From Kribbella sandramycini (GTDB lineage Bacteria > Actinomycetota > Actinomycetes > Propionibacteriales > Kribbellaceae), in assembly GCF_013131805.1 (NCBI RefSeq), contig NZ_JABJRC010000002.1, positions 682,001 through 746,000 on the forward strand: DNA of 64,000 nucleotides, in the 5' to 3' direction. Numbering within the stretch: position 1 is the stretch's first letter; each line of letters opens with the position of its first letter. The notes beneath the pieces were generated by a model. That model worked only from the letters and a program-made list of their open reading frames with translations, did no database searches and had not been told where the DNA came from. This document shows, one piece after another, positions 25,430 to 34,600 of the stretch. A program made the position numbers and the translations under genes.

Positions 25430-25737
25430 CGTCTTCAGAGCTGTACGGCTTTCTTCACGAGGATGCGTTCACATCCGCGCGGCAGGCCGACGACGCCCGT
25501 AGCCGTATGGCCGCGTTCGCAGAGCGCTGGGACTTCCGCCTGACCAAGGTGTACGCGGAAGTGGGCGGAAATGCGTCCAGTGCCTTCGAACAGCTGCGAG
25601 AGGCGGTGAATGAGCACGGCGTACCCGTCGTGGTCCACAGCGCTGCACACCTCGCGCCATACGGCGACGTACGGACGATCTTGAACGAGCTCGAGGAGCC
25701 GTCCGGCCTGCCGGTCATGGCCTCGGAGGCCTACTAA
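25426..25737 (+). CDS. Resolvase-fold-like small protein without catalytic Ser
   Basis: The 103-aa product has AAFAERWDFRLTKVYAEVGGNASSAFEQL and then VVVHSAAHLAPYGDVRTILNELE, which follow the pattern of the serine-recombinase catalytic domain after its first strand. The N-terminal Y-A-R-V-S strand with the catalytic serine is missing and there is no DNA-binding tail. It is coupled to both neighbours (ATGA before, TAATG after). It is likely not a recombinase. Role unknown. Confidence 0.55.
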   Translation: MTSSELYGFLHEDAFTSARQADDARSRMAAFAERWDFRLTKVYAEVGGNASSAFEQLREAVNEHGVPVVVHSAAHLAPYGDVRTILNELEEPSGLPVMASEAY

Positions 25738-25937
25738 TGCCGCGGACCGGTGCCGATGTCCCCGTTACCCGGTGCGCGGGCTCACTGGTGAGGAGTGCGT
25801 CCGTGCACCGTTCCACGCCCGAGGAGCAGGCGAGTGCCCCTCGGACGACGGCGTCCGCTGCCTCCAGCCCCCAACGCACGGGGGCAGCGGACCGCCGCGT
25901 ATACGCGAGACCGACAAGGCAGGAAGAGAGCTACGCG

Positions 25938-26306
25938 ATGGGAGAAGTCGTCCAGCCTCGGCCCTTGGTGCTGGGCTATGCCCGGCTCGCACCGTATGCG
26001 GGCCATGGCCAGCACACCATCACGCAAGCGATCCTCTCCAGCTACGCGAATCGCGAAGGGCTGCAGCTGGGAACGATCTACTTCGATCGCGTCGGTTCAC
26101 CTCCCTTGTTTGCTCACGACGAACCCACGCCCGGCTTCCACGCGCTGGTAGCCGGCCTCCTGGCTTCGCGGGCGCTAGGTGTGGTGGTGCCGTCAGTCGA
26201 CGCCTTCGGCAACCAGAAGGACGAACGCGTCGCCGAGTTGGTGGACGACCTTGGTGTTGTGGTGCACGCGGTCGACGCAAAGGACATCCACGATCCCCGC
26301 GACTAG
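25938..26306 (+). CDS. Degenerate resolvase-like protein
   Basis: The 122-aa product has LGYARLAPYAGHGQ where active serine recombinases read Y-A-R-V-S, so the serine nucleophile is replaced, followed by LQLGTIYFDRV, FHALVAGLLASRALGVVVPSVDAFG and a C-terminal Asp-rich end. ATG at 25938 is chosen because similarity begins there. The frame is open from an ATG at 25737 that overlaps the previous stop (TAATG), so a 189-aa form with a Ser/Thr/Ala-rich extension is possible. It probably has a structural or regulatory role. Confidence 0.55.
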   Translation: MGEVVQPRPLVLGYARLAPYAGHGQHTITQAILSSYANREGLQLGTIYFDRVGSPPLFAHDEPTPGFHALVAGLLASRALGVVVPSVDAFGNQKDERVAELVDDLGVVVHAVDAKDIHDPRD

Positions 26307-26398
26307 GTCGCGGCCCATGAGCGGCGAGGCGACGTGAGCTTCCCTGTGCCTCACGTCGCCTCGCCTGGACTACTACTGTCAAGAGAGAGGAATCCGAC

Positions 26399-26677
26399 AT
26401 GGCAACAACCGCGCCAACCCGCCCATGGGGAGTTCGCCGAGCGTCCGCGCCGGTCCACAGGCAACCCCTCGAGGATCTGCAGCCGGTCACAGTGACCGTG
26501 GACCCCGACACTCAACTCGCGGTCTACCGCGACTCGACAGGCAAACCGATTCAGGCAGGTCCACCCAAGCACGGGACCTCCCGTGCCCAGTTCAAGAGCC
26601 TGCCGACCGGCGGAGGTGATGGCAACAAGCCTCAGCCGCCGGACGACACCAAGATCGTCGAATACGTGCCCGACTGA
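26399..26677 (+). CDS. Graspetide (ATP-grasp RiPP) precursor peptide
   Basis: This 92-aa peptide matches putative ATP-grasp target RiPP precursors: PWGVRRAS near residue 9, the recognition block DPDTQLAVYRDSTGKPIQ around 34-51 and KHGTSRAQ around 57-64. The C-terminal core region (about 65-92) holds TGGGDGNKPQPPDD and ends EYVPD, supplying Thr/Ser and Asp/Glu partners for side-chain ester or amide links. GAGAGAGGAATCC is the ribosome site. Its stop shares one base with the ATP-grasp start (TGATG). The number and position of crosslinks cannot be read from sequence. Confidence 0.8.
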   Translation: MATTAPTRPWGVRRASAPVHRQPLEDLQPVTVTVDPDTQLAVYRDSTGKPIQAGPPKHGTSRAQFKSLPTGGGDGNKPQPPDDTKIVEYVPD

Positions 26678-27627
26678 TGAGCAAGGATCGGCCGGTCCTG
26701 GTCCTGACCTGCGTGGACGACCCCACGTCAGATGTGGTCATCCACGAACTGAACAACCGCGGCGTCCCTGTTGTCAGGTGTGATCCGGCCGATGTCCTCG
26801 CCTGCAGGCTGGATGTTGCAGCCTGCTTCGGCGGGGACGCCCGCGCCGGCTATCTCCAGACCGAGTCCCGTCGGCTGGACCTGTCGGCAGTGCGATCGGT
26901 CTACTACCGGCGCCCGTCGTCGTATGCAGCCCCCAGAGGCATGTCTGTGCAGGACGGCCGGTTCTCCAGGGAACAGGCCAAGCACGGCATGGGCGGCATA
27001 CTGGCGAACATCCGTGGACGGTGGGTCAATCACATCTGGCGCGCGATTGAGGCGGAGTTCAAACCGACACAGCTCGCTGTCGCTGGTGAGGTCGGCTTCG
27101 CCGTGCCGAAGACGCTCATCACGAACAACCTGGATGCCGCACGGGACTTCGCCAAGGATCAGGGACAGATCATCTACAAGCCCCTGCAGAACAGCGAACT
27201 GACCAGGGCGGACGGCAATGCCCTCATGGTGTGGACGGACCTGGTCAGTCCCGGCGAGCTGGACGAGTCGGTATCGCTGACTATGCACCTTTTTCAGGAG
27301 TGCGTGGACAAGGTAGCGGATGTGCGGACAACAGTGATCGGTGACCAGATATTCAGCGTCCGTATCGACTCGCCATACCTGGACTGGCGACAGGACTACG
27401 ACCAGGTCACCTACGCCGCGGTCGACACACCTCCGCAAATCACTGATGCCTGTCGGCGCTACCTCGCCAGGTTCGGACTCCTGTTCGGCGCGTTCGACTT
27501 CGGCATCGGGCAAGACGGCTCGTGGGTTTGGTACGAATGCAATACCGGCGGCCAGTGGCATTGGCTGGAACTTGAGACCGGGCTACCGATGACGGCGGCC
27601 CTCGCAGACCTTCTGGAGATCAGATGA
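26677..27627 (+). CDS. ATP-grasp peptide maturase (graspetide ligase)
   Basis: The 316-aa protein fits the SAV_5884-type ATP-grasp maturases that join Asp/Glu side chains of the precursor to Ser/Thr/Lys. Features are an N-terminal domain (VLVLTCVDDPTSDVVIHEL), a conserved SVYYRRP block, the ATP lysine in IIYKPLQNSE and the metal-binding end FDFGIGQDGSWVWYECNTGGQWHW. It lies between precursor and methyltransferase with one- and four-base overlaps, so all three are made together. Product class is established for the family; the exact product is unknown. Confidence 0.88.
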   Translation: MSKDRPVLVLTCVDDPTSDVVIHELNNRGVPVVRCDPADVLACRLDVAACFGGDARAGYLQTESRRLDLSAVRSVYYRRPSSYAAPRGMSVQDGRFSREQAKHGMGGILANIRGRWVNHIWRAIEAEFKPTQLAVAGEVGFAVPKTLITNNLDAARDFAKDQGQIIYKPLQNSELTRADGNALMVWTDLVSPGELDESVSLTMHLFQECVDKVADVRTTVIGDQIFSVRIDSPYLDWRQDYDQVTYAAVDTPPQITDACRRYLARFGLLFGAFDFGIGQDGSWVWYECNTGGQWHWLELETGLPMTAALADLLEIR

Positions 27628-28751
27628 CATCCGACGGCAACGAGCCTGACGACTGGCGGCGCTTGGCCGGCGAGATGGTGACCACAGTCCAGCAGAAGGG
27701 CCACCTGTCCGATCCCCGCCTCAGAGCGGCATTCACCGAAGTCCCACGGCATGTCTTCGTGCCCGACTACATCCGCATCGAGGTCGACGACTCCGGCTCC
27801 GCGGTCATGGACGGCCGCGTGGATCGATCCGGCTCCGAGTACTGGACGACGGTCTACTCGGATCAACCGCTGATGACACAGACGAAGCCAGTCGAGGGCC
27901 AGCCCGACAGCTTCGTGTGGAGTTCGTCGTCCTCGATGCCATCGGTGATGGCCGACATGATCGAGGAACTCGACATCCGGCAGGGCATGTCAATCCTCGA
28001 GAGCGGCACCGGTACGGGCTACAACGCCGCGATCTTGTGTCACCTCCTGGGCGATAACGCGGTGACCACTGTCGAGATCGACCCTGATCTACGCCGCGAG
28101 GCGACGGAACGACTCAGCACGCTCGGATACAACCCATCCTCCAGCCCGGCCGGACGGCTGCATGACCGGGTCCTCGCTACCCACGCAGTCGACGAGGTGC
28201 CGTACGGCTGGATTGTCTGGAGCAAGCCAGGAGCCGTCATCCTCACCGACCTACGCCCACCAGCGAACACCGACATCGGCGCCTGGCTCAAGCTGACGGT
28301 CAACCCGGACGGGACGACCGCAACCGGCCGACTTATGACTCCTCGGGGCTACTTCATGAGCGCCCGCAAGGTCGCCGAGTTCGCCGACATCGGTCACCAG
28401 TTGCCGGAGCTGACCTTGGAGGAGCACCAGGCACGGGCCAAGCTGATGACAACCCGCGAGTCGACGCTGACGCCGACGGTGTTCCAGGATGAGGCATTTC
28501 GCCTGTACTTCTGGCGCGAGAGCGGCGACGCCTGGTGGTGGAGTGATGAGGACAGCATCAATCTCAACGCCCCCGACGGCTCCTGGGCACAGATCCAAGG
28601 GCGGACCGTGACCATGCTCGGCCCGAGGGATCTCTGGGAGGAGGCCGAGCAAGCTCATCTGCGGTGGGAGACGGCGGGTCGGCCGGACGTGTCCGAATGG
28701 GCAGTCCATGTCACCGCTGACGGCAGAACGGTGGTTGAGCTACCTCGTTGA
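27624..28751 (+). CDS. PIMT-like methyltransferase of graspetide locus
   Basis: The 375-aa protein matches the methyltransferases paired with ATP-grasp maturases, relatives of protein L-isoaspartyl O-methyltransferase that convert an Asp in the crosslinked peptide to an aspartimide or isoaspartate. The SAM motif ILESGTGTGYNAAI is near residue 123 and VEIDPDL follows. After ERLSTLGYNP the protein passes straight to AGRLHDRVLATHAV, so the short segment with the usual GDG motif between them appears to be missing. About 180 residues of C-terminal domain follow, Trp-rich near 300. It overlaps the ATP-grasp gene by four bases. Confidence 0.82.
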   Translation: MTSDGNEPDDWRRLAGEMVTTVQQKGHLSDPRLRAAFTEVPRHVFVPDYIRIEVDDSGSAVMDGRVDRSGSEYWTTVYSDQPLMTQTKPVEGQPDSFVWSSSSSMPSVMADMIEELDIRQGMSILESGTGTGYNAAILCHLLGDNAVTTVEIDPDLRREATERLSTLGYNPSSSPAGRLHDRVLATHAVDEVPYGWIVWSKPGAVILTDLRPPANTDIGAWLKLTVNPDGTTATGRLMTPRGYFMSARKVAEFADIGHQLPELTLEEHQARAKLMTTRESTLTPTVFQDEAFRLYFWRESGDAWWWSDEDSINLNAPDGSWAQIQGRTVTMLGPRDLWEEAEQAHLRWETAGRPDVSEWAVHVTADGRTVVELPR

Positions 28752-29176
28752 CGACGCGCACCCATCAATTGCGGCGCCCTGTTCGGGCGGTGCAGCGGTC
28801 GCGTCAGGTGGTGGCCAGCGGGTGTGGTTCGCCTTTGTGACCCTTGCGAGCTGATCGTCAAGCACACCGCTTTGCTCGGTGGTGATGCCGGCTTCGGAGA
28901 GCCGGTACCGTGTGAGAGCTGGACTCCGGCGCGGTACCAGCACGGCGTGTAGACGTTGCGAGTCCCCCTGGGGGACCGATCGGGCGACGCGCGGGACGCA
29001 CTGAGTGAATGCTGGGGCAGCGTGCTGCCGTAGGCCGCGCTTATGGACTAGCTGTTCAGGCTTATGCCGAGGTGTGCAAGGAGAATCGCGCGGCCTCGAT
29101 CTGTTTGCTAGTCATGACTAAGCCCTAGGCGCACGGCGGCTGAGCAATGCCGCGAGCGAGGTCATCGGGTAGATGG
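28752..29176. other. Intergenic region downstream of the RiPP operon
   Basis: No convincing gene is seen. A perfect short palindrome GTCCCCC-T-GGGGGAC lies at 28,962-28,976. The region separates the RiPP operon from leftward small genes and may contain the RiPP terminator, but no T-tailed hairpin is clear. Confidence 0.4.
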
Positions 29177-29569
29177 TTAGCCCTGCCCCGCGATCCATGA
29201 CGGCAAGAAGACGACCTCCGGTCGGATTCCGACCTGGTGCCGCACAGTGGCCGGGATGCGGAGATGTCCTTGCCTTGTGATGGCCAGACGCGATGTGGGA
29301 GGTCTGCCTAGCCTCGCCGCCAGACCTTCAGTACTTCCGCCAACTCCTCGAATCCCAACAAATTGAACTCCTCCTCTCCGAGCCTCCCCGGTCAGCGGGG
29401 CGGGCGTGCTGACCTCACCTGCGCGCCCGTCCCGCTCTCCATCCACGGGCACACCGAACACCAAACTCCGCGAGGCAAGAGTCCGGACGCCTTCGCCATC
29501 CGACCCCACCCGCTCCATGTCCCGCACCGAACTAGCCGAAGCCGTCTGCACCTGGCTCTGGCACGCCAA
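29177..29569 (-). CDS. AbrB/SpoVT-like DNA-binding protein, possibly degraded
   Basis: The C-terminal part of this 130-aa frame, SRLAITRQGHLRIPATVRHQVGIRPEVVFL, follows the AbrB/MazE swapped-hairpin pattern (R-x-G-x-x-x-I-P-x-x-x-R-x-x-x-G-I). The protein stops soon after, where relatives continue with a further beta strand, and the N-terminal half has biased composition. It could be a small regulator, an antitoxin or a decaying remnant. The start is uncertain. No toxin partner is recognised next to it. Confidence 0.4.
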   Translation of the reverse strand: MACQSQVQTASASSVRDMERVGSDGEGVRTLASRSLVFGVPVDGERDGRAGEVSTPAPLTGEARRGGVQFVGIRGVGGSTEGLAARLGRPPTSRLAITRQGHLRIPATVRHQVGIRPEVVFLPSWIAGQG

Positions 29570-29750
29570 GCGCCAGACCCGCGCCTTCGAATCCCACTAC
29601 GTAGCCAGGCCCGAGCGCGGCGCTGTCCGCCGCCCTGGAGCCGACTACCGCGCAGTCCTAGGCGTGCCAACCGACGCCCACCTGGGCATGGCCCCTGACC
29701 CATGCCCACCCCGTGGGTCCATCCCTCGCCGAGGCCAAGGCTGCCTCAAA

Positions 29751-30050
29751 TCAACCGTCACTGAGCCCGCGAAAGCGCTCCACGAGCTCCGCGTTCGCGG
29801 CCCGAAGGGCCTCAACCTGGCCCTCCAACCGAGCCACTTCCTCCATCGGCCGCCCCACCCGATCGTCCTCACCCGGCGCGCTGGCACGCACCTGTTTGCC
29901 ACTCCGCCACCGCCGAAGTCGGCACCGATCCGAGCAATACCGCTGATCAGATCGCCCAGCCGTGAACTTAGCCGCGCACCACTCACACACCCGCCGACGA
30001 GCACTCAATCGTTCCCAAACGCCGCCGGAAGTTCGTTCATAACCACTCAA
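29751..30050 (-). CDS. Small zinc-finger and coiled-coil protein, unknown
   Basis: The 99-aa product has CEWCAAKFTAGRSDQRYCSDRC at about residues 22-43, a treble-clef-like Cys4 site followed by a basic stretch RLRRWRSGK, then a short coiled coil (MEEVARLEGQVEALRAANAELVERF). This layout suggests nucleic-acid binding and dimerization. It is transcribed away from the radical SAM operon. No specific family is assigned. Confidence 0.55.
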   Translation of the reverse strand: MSGYERTSGGVWERLSARRRVCEWCAAKFTAGRSDQRYCSDRCRLRRWRSGKQVRASAPGEDDRVGRPMEEVARLEGQVEALRAANAELVERFRGLSDG

Positions 30051-30299
30051 CGGATGACTCCACCAACACCCGCCACCGCCGTTTCACCCGGCCGCAACGC
30101 CTCAGATGCAAGAAGTGTGATGCTGATCGGGTCACGATTCTCGTCGGCTCGTCGGGTAGTGACGAGGCGCGGGACGCGGTTGACGCCTCAATTAGGTGAA
30201 GGTTCATGACGTGTCCGGGCACGCAGATGCTCGGCTCGAGTGGCACACTGTCTTTTTCGCGGGGTGAGGCGTCTCCCGCGCGTGGGAAGGCGGAAGGTA

Positions 30300-31199
30300 G
30301 TGAAGCGTCGGTTCGGCCCTGATGGCGTCCATCTCTTCGACCGGTCCACCGGCCTGAACATGCTGATCGACGAAGTCCGCATCCCGCGGCACCAGTGGTC
30401 GGCGGCGCCGCGGCAAGTCTCGATCGCGCTGACCAACACATGTGACCTGGCATGCTCATACTGCTACGCCCCGAAGCACCGCGCGCAACTGAGCACGCCA
30501 CAGCTGTGTCACTGGATGGACGAACTCGACGGCGCCGGCTGTCTGGGGGTCGGGTTCGGAGGTGGTGAGCCGACCTTGTACGGGCGCTTGGCCGACGTGT
30601 GTGCCCACGCAGCGGAACGGACGCAGCTCGCCGTCACCCTCACCACCCATGGGCATCGCTGGGACGCGGAGTTGATCGCGCGGCTGCGTGGGGCCGTGCA
30701 CTTCGTCCGGGTAAGCGTTGACGGCGTCGGGGCCACCTACGAGCGACTTCGCAGGCGGAGCTTCGAGACCCTTCGTGAGAGGCTCGAGCTGATCGGCAGC
30801 TCCTTCGCGTTCGGGCTGAACTGCGTGGTGAACGCGGACACGGTCGATGACCTCACCGCTGTCGCGGAGCTGGCAGCCTGGCACGGTGCAGCTGAGCTGC
30901 TGCTTCTTCCCGAGAGTCCGACAGTGCGTACGACTGGAATCACCGCCCGCGTGGCGGCTCAGATGGAGGAATGGGTGCTGGCATATCCCGGTCCGGTACG
31001 ACTAGCGATCTCCGAAGGATGGACCGCTGGCCTGACCGTTGCGATCCCGCTGCCGAGGGAGGCGGGTACGAGGTCGTATGCGCACGTCGATGCAACCGGC
31101 ACCGTCCGGCCCAGCTCGTACTCGACAGCAGGTCAGGCAATCGGCGCGGACGGGATTCTGGCGGCACTCGAGCGGCTCGCGGCTCAGGAGTCCGCATGA
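30300..31199 (+). CDS. Radical SAM protein
   Basis: The 299-aa protein has the 4Fe-4S motif C48-x3-C52-x2-C55 in [14 protein letters not shown], the SAM-binding [10 protein letters not shown] and a barrel ending near residue 230. There is no SPASM or twitch Cys cluster, so no extra iron-sulfur clusters are expected. GTG at 30300 follows GGGAAGGCGG and gives a start like homologues ([12 protein letters not shown]). It differs from viperin-type enzymes, which read N-F-A-G-G-E-P. Its stop overlaps the next start as ATGA. The substrate is unknown; coupling to a STAND NTPase suggests a signalling or defence role. Confidence 0.85.
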
Positions 31200-31606
31200 A
31201 GGTATGGCAGGGATACGGCACCGAGCATTCGATGAACCTGGTCATGATCGGCCACTTCGAGGACGCCAAGTCGGCCAGGGCGGCCAAGGACGTCATCGAC
31301 ACGCTGACCAAGGCGGTCGAAGCTGAGGAGGCCGCGGGCCGGCTGGAGTTGGGCAATCCGCCTGAGGAGTTCAGCGAGGAACTGTTTCAGGTGTTGTCCG
31401 GTATGGATGTGTATAGCCTCGGCCACCACGATGTCGAGCAGTTCCTCTACGACGTCACGGTGGCCGTCGAGCAGGACAAGGTGGTGATCACGACGGACGA
31501 GACCGAGGTGCTCGCGTTCATCAAGGTGCTGATCACCCGGGGCGCCAGGCTCGAGGTTTACTCGGCCCACGACCACAAGGGCACCGGCCACGGGCGGGCG
31601 ACGTGA
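31196..31606 (+). CDS. DUF6375-like small protein
   Basis: The 136-aa product begins [21 protein letters not shown] and continues as an alpha/beta protein with [35 protein letters not shown] think it belongs to the DUF6375 type often found beside radical SAM genes, though I cannot confirm this without a search. It overlaps the radical SAM gene (ATGA) and the STAND gene (GTGA), so the three are translated as a unit, probably in fixed ratio. Confidence 0.65.
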
Positions 31607-34600
31607 CGGAACTGAACTGGGATCGGTTCGAGAACCTTCCAGGTGACCGCCGGACCAACTTCGAGCTCCTGTGGCGAGGTGCGGTCTGGCTCACCTTCGC
31701 CCGCTACGGAAAGTTCGCGTCGCGCGCACAGCAGCCAGGCGTGGAGTTCCATCTCAACCTCGAACGTGACTGTCAGCTCGGTGCCGCCGGGCAGTGGTTC
31801 GGCTGGCAGACGAAGTGGTGGGAGATCGGGTCGGGCTCTCGGATCGGCAAGACCCGTCGCCTCGACGTGGAGGACTCCCAGGCAAAGACGAAGCGCCACG
31901 TGCCGGGCCTGACGGACTGGGTGCTCTGCACCCGCCGGCCGCTAACGCCGGAAGATCAGAGGTGGTACGACGGTCTAGCGCCGGGTTTCAGGCTGCACAA
32001 CCAGGTCAGTGAGGAGCTTGCCACCCTGCTGGCCGGGGACGCCGCGTTGCTTAAGGAAACGTACTTCGGTGATCTAGTCCTGACCCCGGACCGTCTGGCC
32101 GATGCGCGGACCACGGCGGTCGAAGAGGTGCGGGACAGGTGGTTCCCCGAGGTACATCAGTCCACCGCCGCGGAGCAGACGCTGCGCCGGATGCTGGCCG
32201 AACCCGAGGCATGGACCGACCTGGCCGAAATCAGTGACGGCATCACCGACCTGATCCGGGCCATCCGGGCCGACGTTGCGGCCACGCCGCTGCAGGCCGG
32301 GCTCCAGACGGAACTCGATGCGCTGCTAGACACCGCTCAGACTGTTCGCGACCTCCTCGCCGACGCTCATGAACACGTCACGAAGGAGCACGACCACACC
32401 TGGCTCGAGCTTGGTGAGGTCGTCGTTCCGGAACCGCCTGCACTGAATCCGCCGGTGCTTCGCCGGCTTCGGGCGGCGAATCACCCGGCCTCGTTGGCAT
32501 GCACCAACCTGGTTGGCGGCACGCGCCGAGCTGCGGTCCTGGCTGCGCAGGTCTTCAGTCAGCTGCAGGTGCGGTTGGCGGTGGTTACCGGCGATGCCGG
32601 GTTCGGGAAGACGCAGTTGGCCGCGAAGCTCACGGACGAGACCGGCGAGCGTCCCGCAGGCGTCCTGCTCTACGGGCGGCGACTAGGTGCGCGTGACGAC
32701 CTCGACAAGCTGGCGCGGCAGGTCACCTGCGCGGGGAAACCGGTTGAGACTTTCGAGGCGCTGCTGGCAGCGGTCGATGCGGCAGCGACTCGCGCTCGAT
32801 GCCGGCTGCCCATTGTCATCGACGGGCTCAACGAAGCAGAGAACCCGACCGAGTGGAAACCGCTGCTCGGACGGCTGCAGGCCATGCTCGCCAGGTACCC
32901 GTCGGTGCTGGTCGTGTGTACGGTTCGCGGGTCATTCGTCGACCGCGTCCTGCCGTCAGCCGTCACCGACCAAGTCGACCTCGACGGATTCACCCACGAC
33001 CTCGATGACGTAGTCGCGAAGTACTTCGACTTCTTCAAGATCGACGCCGACGGAGCCGATCTGCCGCGGGAGCTGCTCCGGCAACCGTTGGCGTTGCGGA
33101 TCTTCTGTTCGGTGGCCAACCCCGATCGTGGTGGCAGAGTGTCACTGGCCTTGCTTCCCCGCTCGTTGCAGGCGATGTTCGGCGAGTACCTGAACGACGT
33201 CGGTCGGCGCATCGATCGTCTCCACCCCGGCATCAGTAGTGCCGATGTGGAACGCGCGCTGCAACAACTCGCTCTCGAGATGTGGGACACGGGGGCGCGC
33301 GTCGTCAGCGAGGGCCGGGCTCGCCAGCTGTTCAACGACACCGGACGCTGGGATGCGAGCATCCTCGCCGCCCTCGAACACGAAGGCATCCTCCTACGTC
33401 AACCTGCCGAGGGCGCGGAGTCCACATCGGTCGGCCCCGGCATGATGGTTGCGGTGGTGTACGACCTGCTCGCCGGACACATCATCGCCTCCGCGCTGAT
33501 CCGCACCCGAGGCTCGTCGTTCACCAGTTCGCTGCGCGATCCTTCCACGATGTCACTGTTCCGGGGCAGCGTGGATACGCGGCACCCGTTGTCCGCGGAC
33601 ATCTTCGACGCCCTAGTGTTCCTGATACCCGCAGGAGGCGCCGGACAGCTGTGGGAGCTCGTCGACGGACCGCTGGTCGATTCGGCACTGGTGCGGGCCA
33701 CTGCGCTGCCTCCTGAGGAGGTGGACGCCAGTACCCTCGAAGCGTTCACGCAGCGCTTCGACAGCCTGGCGCAGCGACGGGACTTCTGGCCGAGGCTGCA
33801 GCTAGTGCGCGCTGTGCCCTCACACCCCCTGAACGCCACGTATCTGGACGCTGTGCTGCGGCCGCTGGCGGTCGCCGATCGCGATCTTCTGTGGACCGAG
33901 TGGTTGCGGACCAGCGCGGACACCGTGCTCGCCGAGATCGGGTCGTTGATTGACCACTGGCGAAACCGGGCCGACCGTACGGAGGCAGACGCCTTGCGCG
34001 CCCGCTGGGTCAGATGGATGCTGACTAGTACGGTCCGCGACCTCCGTGACGCCGCGACTGCCGCCCTGTACTGGTACGGCCGGGGCGACGTGGACGGACT
34101 GTTCGCACTGGCGATCGAGTCGCTCGCCGTGAACGACGCCTACGTCGGCGAGCGGGTGGTGGCGGCTGCTTACGGGATCGCCACCGCGCATCAGTTGTAC
34201 GACCCGGAGTTCGGCGGCAGCCTTACGACGTACCTGAACCAGCTCGCGGAGGTCTTGACTGGACCAACAGCGACCGCTCCGACGTTCCACCGTCTGACCA
34301 GGTACTACGCCGCCGGCACGGTCGAGTTCGCTCGGGTGCACTACCCCGACGCCGTTCCGGCAGCGGTGCTGGACGGCGTCGAGTTCGCCCCCGGCCCGCT
34401 GCCAGAGGCGCTGCACGATGACGACGCTCGCCGGAATGAGGTCCGTCGAACGATCCACATGGACTTCGGGAACTACACCCTTGGACGGCTGTTCGAGGAT
34501 CGCCGCAACTATGACTACGACCACGTCGGCCATCGTGATGCCACAGACCGCATTCTCGGCGTCGTATACGACCTCGGATGGCGTAGGGAGCGCTTCGAGG

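Noticed and set aside
29406..30209. 267-aa forward frame before the radical SAM gene
   Set aside because: Low-complexity composition and opposite to a better-supported zinc-finger ORF.
30300..31199. Radical SAM protein as a prokaryotic viperin
   Set aside because: The motif is FGGGEPTL rather than the viperin N-F-A-G-G-E-P block, and no viperin C-terminal signature is visible.
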